Shown: positions 9,197 to 17,216, counted from the first letter of the stretch. The stretch is 64,000 nt of DNA from Saccharomonospora sp. NB11 (GCF_015910535.1 NZ_JACBJG010000009.1:124001-188000), one strand, 5' to 3'. Notes: a model not told the origin generated them from the letters alone. A program made the numbers and translations.

Positions 9197-10219
9197 GTGC
9201 CCGAAACACACCCCGGTTCACCCGGAAGCCTGACGTCAGAGCGTTCCCGCCCGCCGCTGACCCATGTGCCGCTGTCGACCACGCCGCTCGCCGAGGTCGA
9301 CGTCACCGCCGGTCCCTGGCCGGGCGCGACCCACCGGGTCGGCGACCTCGACCTCCACGTGCGCCGCACCCCGGCCGACGGGCCCGACGCGCCCGCGGCC
9401 ACCGCGGTCTACGTCCACGGGCTCGGCGGGTCGTCGACCAACTGGACCGACCTCGGCGTCCTCCTCGGTCGCCACGCCGCCGGACACGCCGTCGACCTCC
9501 CCGGCTTCGGTTTCTCGGAACCGTTGGACGGTTTCGAGTTCAGTCTCTCCGCGCACGCGGACGTGCTCGCCGACTACCTGGCCGAGCACACCGACGGGCC
9601 GGTGCACCTGGTCGGCAACTCGATGGGCGGGGCGATCTCCATGCTCGTCGCCGCGCGCCGTCCCGAACTCGTGCGCACGTTGACCCTCGTCTCGCCCGCC
9701 GTTCCCGACCTGCGGCCGGACCCGCGCAGGCTCTCCGATCCCCGCCTGGCGCTGGCCTACCTCCCCGTGCTCGGCAAGCGAGCGCGCCGCGAACTCGCGG
9801 CCATGACGTCGAGGCAGCGGGCCGAGCAGGTCATCCGGCTGTGCTTCGCCGATCCGTCGTCGTTCCCCGCACATCGCTTCGACGAGCTGGTGGAGGAGCA
9901 CGGCGCGCGCCTGGCCTACGACTGGGCGGAGCGGGCGATGTCGCGCAGCACCATGGAGATCTTCCGCGCGTGGTTCACCCTCGGCGCCGGATCGCTGTGG
10001 TCGGTGGCACCCCGCATCGTCGCCCCGACCCTCGTGGTCTGGGGCACGCAGGACCGCGTGATCTCCGTGCGCCGCGCTCCCCGCACGGCGCGGCTCATTC
10101 CGCGCGCCCGTCTCCTCGTCCTCCCCCGCACAGGGCATGTGGCGCAGATGGAGCGACCCACGACCGTGGCGAAGGCGATGCTGGGCATGTGGGAGAGCGT
10201 CGAGGCCGGTCACTGGTGA
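9197..10219 (+). CDS. alpha/beta hydrolase
   Basis: A 340-residue hydrolase with HGLGGSSTNW oxyanion segment, GNSMGGA nucleophile elbow, WGTQDRV acid and RTGHVAQMERP His. GTG 9197 is chosen because earlier in-frame starts overlap the divergent TetR gene. The first ~45 residues are variable and uncharged enough to be disordered. Divergent from the TetR gene, it is the obvious candidate target of that regulator. Substrate unknown. Confidence 0.8.
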   Translation: MPETHPGSPGSLTSERSRPPLTHVPLSTTPLAEVDVTAGPWPGATHRVGDLDLHVRRTPADGPDAPAATAVYVHGLGGSSTNWTDLGVLLGRHAAGHAVDLPGFGFSEPLDGFEFSLSAHADVLADYLAEHTDGPVHLVGNSMGGAISMLVAARRPELVRTLTLVSPAVPDLRPDPRRLSDPRLALAYLPVLGKRARRELAAMTSRQRAEQVIRLCFADPSSFPAHRFDELVEEHGARLAYDWAERAMSRSTMEIFRAWFTLGAGSLWSVAPRIVAPTLVVWGTQDRVISVRRAPRTARLIPRARLLVLPRTGHVAQMERPTTVAKAMLGMWESVEAGHW

Positions 10220-10290
10220 GGGATCGCTGCGCCGAACGGGCGATGTAGCGTTCCGCCGAACGTGTCGAGCCACGCGCGGACTCGCGCGCG

Positions 10291-10305
10291 AGAGTGTGGC
10301 ACTCT
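10291..10305. promoter_or_regulatory. perfect inverted repeat at the DUF3152 gene start
   Basis: AGAGTG-TGG-CACTCT is a perfect 6-bp inverted repeat with a 3-bp spacer. It covers the upstream GTG candidate (10294) of the next gene, which argues that the GTG at 10312 may be the real start and the repeat an operator. A TAGCGT -10-like element lies at 10246-10251. Confidence 0.35.
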
Positions 10306-11424
10306 GAAGCCGTGGAGCGGGTAACAGAAGGAGCACGGAACAGCGACTGGGACATTGCGTCAGCCGGTCACGGTCCTGCTGATGCCCGTGGCTCGTCCGA
10401 ACCGCCGGGCTCGGACGAGGACCCGGAGTTCGCCTCGGACGCCGACCGCGAACGACGCGCGGCGGAGCCGCTGCGCGCGACGTGGCGGCCCGCCGGGACG
10501 ACTCCGCCCGAACGTCCCCGCCGCTCGGGCCTCAAGAAGTTCACCTCCACCTTCGGCTGGCGTGCCTACCTGGTGCCGGTCCTGCTCGTCGTCACCGCGC
10601 TCGTCGTGTGGGACACCACGCAGAAGCCCGCACCGGGGGACTCCGCCTCGTCCTCGTCGCCGGCGGGGCCGGGCGGAGGTGACGGCGGGGCGGCCGACTC
10701 GACGGCGATCGCCACCGAGATCCCCGCCGAGAAGATCCGGCTCGACATCCCCACCGCGGAGCTGCCCGAGGGCGGCGCCTACAGCAAGACCGGGGAGGGC
10801 ACCTGGCACACCGTGCCGCTCTCCGAGAACAGCGGTGAACGTGCGGGCGACAGCGGTCAACTGTTCACCTACACCATCGACGTGGAGGATGGTCTCGACC
10901 CGGGCAGCTTCGGTGGCGACGACATCTTCGCCGCCACGGTGGAGGCCACGTTGTCCGACGACCGGAAGGGCTGGGCTGGCACCGGCGACGTCTCCCTGCA
11001 GCGGGTCGACGACACCCACCCCGAGCCGAACTTCCGGGTCAGCCTCACTTCGCCCGAGACCACGAAGCAGCTCTGCGGCGACGCGATCAAGTACGAGGCT
11101 TCGTGCTACACGAGTGCGCACGGTCGCGTCGTCATCAACCTCGCCCGCTGGGTGCGCGGCGCCAAGGCGTTCAGCGGCAACATGATCAGCTACCAGCAGT
11201 ACGTGATCAACCACGAGGTCGGGCACGCGCTGGGCAACAGCCACGTGGGCTGCGACAAGGACGGCGGCCTGGCGCCGGTGATGATGCAGCAGAGCTTCGG
11301 GGTCGCCAACGACTACGTCGCCAAGCTCAACGACCTGCCCGGCGGGGACCGCGACGCCGTGCCCGCCGACGGCAAGGTCTGCCAGCCCAACGCGTGGCCG
11401 GTGCCACAGCCGAAGGGTGACTGA
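10294..11424 (+). CDS. DUF3152 protein, membrane-anchored, metzincin-like zinc motif
   Basis: Up to 376 residues. A hydrophilic N-terminus is followed by a single transmembrane helix (YLVPVLLVVTALVVW, about residue 95) and an extracytoplasmic DUF3152 domain. The motif HEVGHALGNSH is an exact HExxHxxGxxH zinc signature, followed by VMMQQS, which could be a Met-turn, so a cell-surface metalloprotease is likely. Cysteines at CGDAIKYEASCY may form an exported disulfide. The family is the conserved neighbour of moeZ (Rv3207c-like). Start is uncertain between GTG 10294 and GTG 10312. Confidence 0.85.
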   Translation: MWHSEAVERVTEGARNSDWDIASAGHGPADARGSSEPPGSDEDPEFASDADRERRAAEPLRATWRPAGTTPPERPRRSGLKKFTSTFGWRAYLVPVLLVVTALVVWDTTQKPAPGDSASSSSPAGPGGGDGGAADSTAIATEIPAEKIRLDIPTAELPEGGAYSKTGEGTWHTVPLSENSGERAGDSGQLFTYTIDVEDGLDPGSFGGDDIFAATVEATLSDDRKGWAGTGDVSLQRVDDTHPEPNFRVSLTSPETTKQLCGDAIKYEASCYTSAHGRVVINLARWVRGAKAFSGNMISYQQYVINHEVGHALGNSHVGCDKDGGLAPVMMQQSFGVANDYVAKLNDLPGGDRDAVPADGKVCQPNAWPVPQPKGD

Positions 11425-11480
11425 CCGGACTCACCGTGCCCACGATGTGGACGTGGGAAGACCCAGCCTCCGCGCGTGGT

Positions 11481-11487
11481 TATAGAT
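11481..11487 (+). promoter_or_regulatory. candidate -10 element upstream of moeZ
   Basis: TATAGAT in an otherwise GC-rich 98-bp gap is a good match to a sigma-70/SigA -10 box, 36 bp before the moeZ ATG. No convincing -35 is visible. Confidence 0.4.
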
Positions 11488-11522
11488 GTCGACAGACCGC
11501 GAACGCGCGAGATGGAGGACTG

Positions 11523-12725
11523 ATGTCTGGTAATGAGGGCGGAACGCCGCAAGCCACGCTTCCGCCGCTCGTCGAGCCGGCCGCCGAGCTCACCAAGGAT
11601 GAAGTCGCGCGCTACAGCCGACACCTCATCATTCCCGACGTCGGCGTGGACGGCCAGAAGCGACTGAAGAACGCCAAGGTGCTGGTCATCGGTGCCGGTG
11701 GGCTGGGCAGTCCCGCGTTGCTGTACCTCGCCGCGGCGGGAGTCGGCACGCTCGGCGTCATCGACTTCGACGTCGTGGACGAGTCGAACCTCCAGCGTCA
11801 GGTCATCCACGGGGTGTCGGACGTCGGCAAGCCGAAGGCCGTCTCGGCGAAGGAGTCCGTCGCCGAGATCAACCCGAACGTCAACTTCGTCGCGCACACC
11901 GAGCAGCTCACCACCGAGAACGCGGTGGAGCTGTTCCGCTCGTACGATCTGATCCTCGACGGCACGGACAACTTCGCCACGCGGTACCTCGTCAACGACG
12001 CCGCCGTGCTGGCGGGAAAGCCGTACGTGTGGGGCTCGATCTTCCGCTTCGAGGGCCAGGTGAGCGTCTTCTGGGAGGACGCGCCCAACGGCAAGGGCCT
12101 CAACTACCGCGACCTCTACCCGGAGCCGCCGCCTCCCGGCATGGTGCCGTCGTGCGCCGAGGGCGGTGTCCTCGGTGTGCTGTGCGCGTCCATCGGGTCG
12201 ATCATGGTCACCGAGGCGATCAAGCTCATCACCGGCATCGGGGAGCCGCTGCTCGGCAGGCTCGTCACCTACGACGCGCTGGAGATGCGCTATCGCGAGG
12301 TGAAGATCCGCAAGGACCCGGACACGCCGAAGATCACCGAGCTGATCGACTACGAGGCGTTCTGCGGCGTGGTGTCCGACGACGCGCAGCAGGCGGCCTC
12401 CAACCACACGATCACGCCGCAGGAGCTCAAGGCGAAGTTCGACGCCGGGGAGAACTTCGAGCTGATCGACGTCCGCGAGCCGCACGAGTACGAGATCGTC
12501 AACATCAAGGGCGCCAAGCTGATCCCGAAGGACCGCATTCTCTCGGGTGAGGCGCTGGCCGAGCTGCCGCAGGACAAGCCGATCGTGCTGCACTGCAAGT
12601 CGGGTGCCCGCTCGGCGGAGGCTCTCGCGGCGCTGCACAAGGCGGGCTTCCGCGACGCCACGCACCTCGGCGGCGGTGTCCTGGCATGGGCGCGGCAGGT
12701 GGACACCAGCCTGCCGACGTACTGA
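11523..12725 (+). CDS. moeZ: adenylyltransferase/sulfurtransferase MoeZ
   Basis: A 400-residue fusion that adenylates the C-terminal Gly of ubiquitin-like sulfur carriers (MoaD, ThiS, CysO) and delivers sulfur to them. The N-terminal ThiF/E1-like domain has the GAGGLGSPALLYLAAAGVG nucleotide-binding loop and the DNFATRYL segment. The C-terminal rhodanese domain has the active loop CKSGAR with catalytic Cys358. ATG 11523 has a GGAGG site 5 bp upstream. Orthologous to mycobacterial MoeB1/MoeZ in the same gene context. A strong hairpin follows the stop. Confidence 0.93.
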   Translation: MSGNEGGTPQATLPPLVEPAAELTKDEVARYSRHLIIPDVGVDGQKRLKNAKVLVIGAGGLGSPALLYLAAAGVGTLGVIDFDVVDESNLQRQVIHGVSDVGKPKAVSAKESVAEINPNVNFVAHTEQLTTENAVELFRSYDLILDGTDNFATRYLVNDAAVLAGKPYVWGSIFRFEGQVSVFWEDAPNGKGLNYRDLYPEPPPPGMVPSCAEGGVLGVLCASIGSIMVTEAIKLITGIGEPLLGRLVTYDALEMRYREVKIRKDPDTPKITELIDYEAFCGVVSDDAQQAASNHTITPQELKAKFDAGENFELIDVREPHEYEIVNIKGAKLIPKDRILSGEALAELPQDKPIVLHCKSGARSAEALAALHKAGFRDATHLGGGVLAWARQVDTSLPTY

Positions 12726-12780
12726 GCCCGGACCGACACCGAGCACCGTGTCGCCGTCGCCTTGCAGGGGTGTACGCGAC

Positions 12781-12817
12781 GTGCGGACACGCGTGCGCAC
12801 AGTGCGGACACGCCGGG
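12781..12817. repeat. 21-bp-period repeat, intergenic copy 1
   Basis: Between moeZ and the TIGR02569 gene a unit starting GTGCGGACACGCGTGCG (12781-12801) is followed after exactly 21 bp by GTGCGGACACGCC (12802). The same unit and period recur at 17543-17626. The second copy forms the left arm of the hairpin at 12803-12845. Confidence 0.6.
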
Positions 12818-12845
12818 GTGGGCGAACTGCCCCGGCGTGTCCGCA
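12803..12845. terminator. perfect 16-bp hairpin after moeZ
   Basis: TGCGGACACGCCGGGG (12803-12818) pairs without mismatch with 12830-12845 around an 11-nt loop. No T-tract follows, so it may be a U-less actinobacterial terminator or the folded end of a repeat element. Confidence 0.55.
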
Positions 12846-12889
12846 GTTCATGAACGGATGTTCGCACTTCGTCGGGGTACCGTCTCGGC

Positions 12890-13684
12890 GTGATTCAGGG
12901 ACCGCCGCCACCGGAGCACACGCGCCGGGCCTTCGGGCTGGGCGGCGCCGACGTCGAACCGTTGGTCGGCGGGCAGGGATGGCGCTGCGGTGACGTGGTG
13001 CTCGAACCGGTGCACGACCGCGCGCGGGGCGTCTGGCTGTCCCGGGTCCTTGCCACCCTGGACGTGCCCGAACTCCGCATCGCCCGTCCCGTCGGAGCCA
13101 CCGACGGACGGTGGGTGGTCGGCGGCTGGCGGGCCCGCCGCCTGCTGACAGGCGCGCCCGAACACCGCCCGGACGAGACCGTGCTCGCGGCGGTGCACCT
13201 GCACCGCGCGACGGCCACGTTCGAGCGCCCCGCCTTCCTCGACGACCGGCAGGACGTCTTCGCCGTCGCCGAGCGCATGGCGTGGGACGAGGAACGCCGC
13301 GAGCTGGACGAGGCCAAGGGCGGGCGCCTGTTCGAGATCCTCGCGCCGTCCCGCCGTCCGGTGCGGGGCACCGACCAACTCGTGCACGCCGAACTGTTCG
13401 GCACGCTGCTCTTCGAGGACGGCCAACCCCCGGGCCTGGTGGGTTTCGTCCCGCACTTCCGGCCCGCCGAGTGGGGTGCCGCGGTCGCAGCCGTGGACGC
13501 TGTGGCGTGGGGCGGCGCCGACGGCACGTTGCTGCGGCACTGGTCCCACCTTCCCGAGTGGTCGCAACTGCTGTTGCGCGCCGTGCTGTTCCGACTCGCC
13601 TGGCACGCCCTGCATCCCCGGTCGAGCGCCGCGACCCTCGACGGCCTGCGCCGCGTCGCCGGCGAGGTCACCGAGCTGCTCTAG
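12890..13684 (+). CDS. TIGR02569 family protein
   Basis: A 264-residue protein of the actinobacterial TIGR02569 family (Rv3205c-like, next to moeZ in mycobacteria). It starts at GTG 12890 (VIQGPPPPEHTRRAFGL), contains LGGADVEPLVGGQGWRCGDVVLEPV and VVGGWRARRLL, and resembles the phosphotransferase/kinase-like fold in outline. No catalytic HGD-type motif is clear. No membrane segment. Function unknown. It is convergent with the DUF3224/winged-helix gene, with stops 1 bp apart. Confidence 0.8.
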   Translation: MIQGPPPPEHTRRAFGLGGADVEPLVGGQGWRCGDVVLEPVHDRARGVWLSRVLATLDVPELRIARPVGATDGRWVVGGWRARRLLTGAPEHRPDETVLAAVHLHRATATFERPAFLDDRQDVFAVAERMAWDEERRELDEAKGGRLFEILAPSRRPVRGTDQLVHAELFGTLLFEDGQPPGLVGFVPHFRPAEWGAAVAAVDAVAWGGADGTLLRHWSHLPEWSQLLLRAVLFRLAWHALHPRSSAATLDGLRRVAGEVTELL

Positions 13685-13685
13685 G

Positions 13686-15230
13686 TCACGCCCACCGCAG
13701 GCGGAGGGTCGTCGCGCCCCGGACCTCGCGGACGCGGTCGGCCTCGGCCTCCACGGCGGTCCGGGTGCGTCGCGACAACGGCCGCAGGGCGGTCAGCGTC
13801 ACCTCCAACCGGTCGCCGGAGCGCGTCGCGCGCCAGGTCCCGGCGAGTTCGCCGTCGGCGAGGATCGTGCCCGGGTTGCCGAGCACCTTCCACACCTCCT
13901 TGCGGTGCGCGGGGTCCGGCACGAGCAGGGCCCGGTCGCGGCCCTGCACCAGCGGGTCCTTCGGCGGCAGCAGGCGGACCGGGTTCGGCTCCGGCGGGTT
14001 CTCCAGCAGCGCCAGGGCGTCGGCGGGGACGAAACCGCGTCGGCCTGCCACGGACACCTCGGCGAGGTCGTCCGGCCACATCGTGCGTGTCACGACGGTC
14101 TTCGTGGTGCCCACGAACCCGGCCGCCTCCCCGGCCGTGGCCGGGCCGTGCAGCCGCAGGTACGCGCGCACCACGTCGGTCGCCGCGGCCGGGTCCGGGC
14201 GCGTGGCCAGCGGCGGACGGGGACGCAGTGGCACCAGCGTGGCGGGGGAGGTGCCCGGTTGCAGCGCGATCCCGGCCAGCGGGGTGGCCAGGCGCATGAG
14301 CTGGTCGTGAATGTGGGTGGCCTGGCAGCGTCGGCACCACAGCGAGAGCCCGTCCGGAATCGCCGCCGTCACGGCCTCGCTCGTCTCTCCCTTCGTCATC
14401 GTGCGCCCGACGACGTCGCGCAGCGCCCGCGCGGCGGTGCGGACCGCCTCGTCCGCGGGCATCCCGGCCGCCTCGACGTCCCGTCGCTGCCAGCTCAGCC
14501 GGGCCGCGGCGTCGGCGGCGTCCCACGGTGGCAGCGCGCGGAGGAGGGTTCGGATGTCGGCCGTGCGGTGGTAGTGCGGCGCACCCCGGTGCGACCAGGC
14601 GAGGGTGAACCGCGGGTCCTCGGCGAGCCCGATCGGTGCAGCCGTGGCGAGCCGGGCCAGCATCGAGACCTCGGCGGTCCCGCGCTGGAAGTCGTCCTGG
14701 ACGCCCAGGTCGAACACCTGGAGTGTCGTGGCGTCGTCGGTCTCGCGATGCAGCCCGTGCGCGGCGATCCGGTACGCGAGTGCCTGACGTCGGTCGATCG
14801 TGAGCATCGTGGCCTCCCGAGTGCGCGACCGCCGTCCGGCGAAGCGGTGGTCGAACGTGTACGGCACCGTCTCCGAGGCCGACGTCGCCGTGCCGGTGCC
14901 GGTCAACCCGGCGAGTTCGCCGGTCCCCGAGCCGGGCACCACGCTGAAGTGGTCGGTGATGCCGTGGTCGGAGTAGGTGACGTCGTGTCGGACGACGAAC
15001 GTCCCCGCACGGCCCGCGACGCTGCCCTCGATGCGGGAGTACCCGGGAGCGCGCTGGCCACCGTTGCCGCTCGCCTCGTCGTAGTACAGCAGGTAGTCGG
15101 TGGTCGCCGAGCCGGTGATGACGCCCTCGTGGTCGAACGTCGCGTGGGCGTGGGAGTAACGGGGCTCGGTCTCGCCGCCCGCGACGACATGCTCGGTCCA
15201 GCCGGTCATGGTGTCGGTGTTCGTGCTCAT
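13686..15230 (-). CDS. DUF3224 domain fused in frame to an AlkZ-type winged-helix protein
   Basis: A 514-residue open frame from ATG 15230. Residues 1-~130 match DUF3224 (TGWTEHVV, HATFDHEGVITGSATTDYL, ending TVPYTFDH). After a short basic linker (RFAGRRSRTREAT) a second protein begins at Met encoded at 14807: MLTIDRRQALAYRIAAHGL…, a winged-helix DNA-binding protein of the HTH_42/AlkZ type, ending with NPGTILADGELAGTWR. AlkZ relatives are DNA glycosylases; activity here is inferred. ATG 14807 has its own GGGAGG site, so the second domain may also be made separately. No stop separates the two. It is divergent from the broken WYL regulator. Confidence 0.75.
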   Translation of the reverse strand: MSTNTDTMTGWTEHVVAGGETEPRYSHAHATFDHEGVITGSATTDYLLYYDEASGNGGQRAPGYSRIEGSVAGRAGTFVVRHDVTYSDHGITDHFSVVPGSGTGELAGLTGTGTATSASETVPYTFDHRFAGRRSRTREATMLTIDRRQALAYRIAAHGLHRETDDATTLQVFDLGVQDDFQRGTAEVSMLARLATAAPIGLAEDPRFTLAWSHRGAPHYHRTADIRTLLRALPPWDAADAAARLSWQRRDVEAAGMPADEAVRTAARALRDVVGRTMTKGETSEAVTAAIPDGLSLWCRRCQATHIHDQLMRLATPLAGIALQPGTSPATLVPLRPRPPLATRPDPAAATDVVRAYLRLHGPATAGEAAGFVGTTKTVVTRTMWPDDLAEVSVAGRRGFVPADALALLENPPEPNPVRLLPPKDPLVQGRDRALLVPDPAHRKEVWKVLGNPGTILADGELAGTWRATRSGDRLEVTLTALRPLSRRTRTAVEAEADRVREVRGATTLRLRWA

Positions 15231-15252
15231 GGTTCGCAGCCTGCCGCCGCAA

Positions 15253-15271
15253 CCTGACACCTGTCGTCAGG
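15253..15271. promoter_or_regulatory. operator-like inverted repeat between DUF3224 gene and WYL remnant
   Basis: CCTGAC (15253-15258) and GTCAGG (15266-15271) are perfect inverted arms around 7 bp, containing TGACACCTGTCGTCA. Sites of this TGACA-N-TGTCA style commonly lie upstream of genes divergent from WYL/YafY regulators. Its regulator here is gutted. Confidence 0.55.
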
Positions 15272-15293
15272 TCCTTCGAGGAGAATCGACGTC

Positions 15294-15550
15294 GTGCGGG
15301 CGAGCCGGTTGCTGTCGTTGGTACTGCTGCTGCAGAACCGTGGCCGGATGACGGCGCGGGAGCTGGCCGACGAGCTGGAGGTGTCGGTGCGCACGGTGTA
15401 CCGGGACGTCGAGGCGCTGTCGACGGCGGGAGTGCCCGTGTACGCCGAGCGGTGCGACGGGTCGGTGCGGACCTACCGGGTCTCGCCCCGGCGGAGCTGC
15501 GGCGTCGGGTGGCGGAAACGCTGTCCAGGATGGGACGGACGTATGGCTGA
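15294..15550 (+). pseudogene. WYL/YafY-type regulator with internal deletion
   Basis: From GTG 15294, with AGGAGAA upstream, the frame encodes an intact N-terminal HTH of a WYL regulator (LSLVLLLQNRGRMTARELADELEVS…, split here: VRTVYRDVEALSTAGVPVYAER). After about 15448 the normal GPGGGYRL continuation is missing. In a different frame at 15488-15550 the sequence reads PAELRRRVAETLSRMGRTYG-stop, the usual WYL-regulator C-terminus. About 220 residues of a roughly 320-residue protein are therefore deleted and the two ends are out of frame. The HTH frame instead runs directly into uroporphyrinogen-III synthase. Confidence 0.75.
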
Positions 15551-16355
15551 CGGCGCTCTCACCGGCGTCACGGTGGGGATCACGGCGGAGCGTCGGGCCG
15601 ATGAGTTCGCTGCCGCACTGCGACGGCACGGCGCGGCGGTGCGGCACGCGCCCACGATCACGATCGTGCCGTTGCCCGACGACGAACGACTGCGCAAGGC
15701 GACCGAGGCCGTCACCCGCACTCGGGTCGACGTCGTGGCGGTGACCACGGGAGCCGGGTTCCGGGGCTGGATTGACGCCGCCGAGGGGTGGGGGCTGTCG
15801 GACGCGCTGCGGGAGTCGCTGTCGCGGGCGCGCGTGTTCACCCGGGGTCCGAAGGCCACCGGCGCGGTGCGGGGCGCGGGGTTGTCCGAGGTCTTCTCGG
15901 CGCCGAGCGAGACGAACCGGGAGCTGTTCGACCGGCTCGGCCCGGACGAGGTGCGAGATCGGCGGGTGGTGGTCCAGTTGCACGGCGCGGAGCTGCCGGA
16001 CGAGATCGCCGCGCTGCGCGAGCGGGGTGCCGAGGTGCTGGAGGTGCAGCCCTACCGCTGGGAGTGGCCTGCCGATCTCACGCCTGCGCGCGACCTGGTG
16101 GCCGCGGTCGCGGACGGCCGGGTGGACGCGCTGGCCTTCACCAGTGCTCCCGCCGCGGCGAACCTGTTGACGTTGGCCGACGAGAGCCCGCGGCGGCGCG
16201 CGTTCGTCGAGGCCATCACCGACCGGGTGCTGTGCGCGTGTGTCGGCCCGGTGACCGCCGCGCCCCTCGTCGAGCGCGGCGTCCCGGTGGTGCTGCCCGA
16301 GCGGCAACGGCTCGGCGCGCTGGTGAAGCTGCTTGTCGCCCGCCTGGGGCGGTGA
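15543..16355 (+). CDS. uroporphyrinogen-III synthase family protein
   Basis: A 270-residue HemD-type protein from ATG 15543. Such enzymes cyclise hydroxymethylbilane, inverting ring D, to give uroporphyrinogen III for haem and cobalamin. Family features are GVTVGITAERRADEF at the start, VTTGAGFRGW, QLHGAELPDEIAALRERGAEVLEVQPYRWE (shown in part: VVVQLHGAELPDEI) and AFTSAPAAANLL. The family is poorly conserved and no other tetrapyrrole genes adjoin, so a diverged role is possible. Its ATG overlaps the end of the WYL remnant, whose HTH is in frame with it, giving a potential 353-residue HTH-HemD chimera from GTG 15294. Confidence 0.8.
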   Translation: MADGALTGVTVGITAERRADEFAAALRRHGAAVRHAPTITIVPLPDDERLRKATEAVTRTRVDVVAVTTGAGFRGWIDAAEGWGLSDALRESLSRARVFTRGPKATGAVRGAGLSEVFSAPSETNRELFDRLGPDEVRDRRVVVQLHGAELPDEIAALRERGAEVLEVQPYRWEWPADLTPARDLVAAVADGRVDALAFTSAPAAANLLTLADESPRRRAFVEAITDRVLCACVGPVTAAPLVERGVPVVLPERQRLGALVKLLVARLGR

Positions 16356-16358
16356 GAC

Positions 16359-17216
16359 TCAGCTCGCCGACTCGCTCGCCCGGTCGTGAGCGCGGAGCTG
16401 CTCGCGTCCGGCGTCCTCCTCGCTGCGGCCCCGTCGCCAGTAGCCGGTGAACGTGATGTGGCGCTTGTCGACACCGCGTTCGCGGACGAGATGGCGTCGG
16501 ACGTGCTTGACCAGCCCGGCCTCGCCGGAGATCCAGGCGTACGGGGCGCCCGTGGGCAACGTCGCCTCGCGCACGGCGGACAGGACGGCCTCGCCGACGT
16601 CGGCACCCGCGCGATGGACCCACCGCACGTCCACGCGATCGCCGTACCCGGCGAGCGGGATCTCGTCGGCGGCGTCGGCCACCTCCACGAACACGACCGC
16701 CCTGGCGTGCTCCGGCAGGCGCTCGCAGATCGCCGCGATGGCGGGCACGGCTGTCTCGTCGCCCACGAGCAGTTGCCAGGACGTGCCGGTCGGGACGTCG
16801 TAGAGGCCGTGCGGGCCGAGCAGTGCCACCTCGTCGCCGGGGCGGGCGGTGGCGGCCCAGCGCGACCCGGGGCCCGCGTCGTCGTGCAGGACGAAGTCGA
16901 TGTCCAGCTCGGCGGCCCAGGGGCGCGCGTGTCGCACGGTGTAGGTGCGCATGGCGGGTCGCACGCCGTCGGGCATCGCGAGGTAGCGCCGGTACCACGA
17001 CATCGCGTCGTCGGTCAGCGTGGGCGGGAGGTGGGGAGCCTTCGCGCCGGGGCCGGGGAAGAACACCTTGACGTACTGGTCGGGGGCACCGTCCACGACA
17101 TGCGCGAGGTCGGGGCCGGTGAAGGTGACCCGCACGAGTCGCGGCGTGACGGGGCGGACGCTGCGGACGGACGCGGTCAGGTAGGCCAGACGCGGCCGGG
17201 TCGCCTCGGTGCTCAT
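16359..17216 (-). CDS. siderophore-interacting protein (FAD-dependent ferric-siderophore reductase)
   Basis: A 285-residue cytosolic flavoprotein of the SIP/ViuB family, which reduces ferric siderophores to release iron. The FAD-binding barrel carries RTYTVRHARP (R-x-Y-T/S flavin motif) and the ferredoxin-reductase-like half carries LLVGDETAVPAI. YAWISGEAGLVKHVRRHLV and TGYWRRGRSEED are the family's C-terminal signatures. The ATG is immediately adjacent to an iron-box operator, suggesting a leaderless, iron-repressed transcript. It is convergent with the HemD-like gene (3-bp gap). No siderophore biosynthesis or uptake genes are nearby. Confidence 0.9.
   Translation of the reverse strand: MSTEATRPRLAYLTASVRSVRPVTPRLVRVTFTGPDLAHVVDGAPDQYVKVFFPGPGAKAPHLPPTLTDDAMSWYRRYLAMPDGVRPAMRTYTVRHARPWAAELDIDFVLHDDAGPGSRWAATARPGDEVALLGPHGLYDVPTGTSWQLLVGDETAVPAIAAICERLPEHARAVVFVEVADAADEIPLAGYGDRVDVRWVHRAGADVGEAVLSAVREATLPTGAPYAWISGEAGLVKHVRRHLVRERGVDKRHITFTGYWRRGRSEEDAGREQLRAHDRASESAS

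Noticed and set aside
13681-15252. Second long minus-strand frame nearly coincident with the DUF3224/AlkZ gene
   Set aside because: Overlaps in another frame, extremely Arg/Gly/Pro-rich, no family match, whereas the chosen frame shows two real domains.
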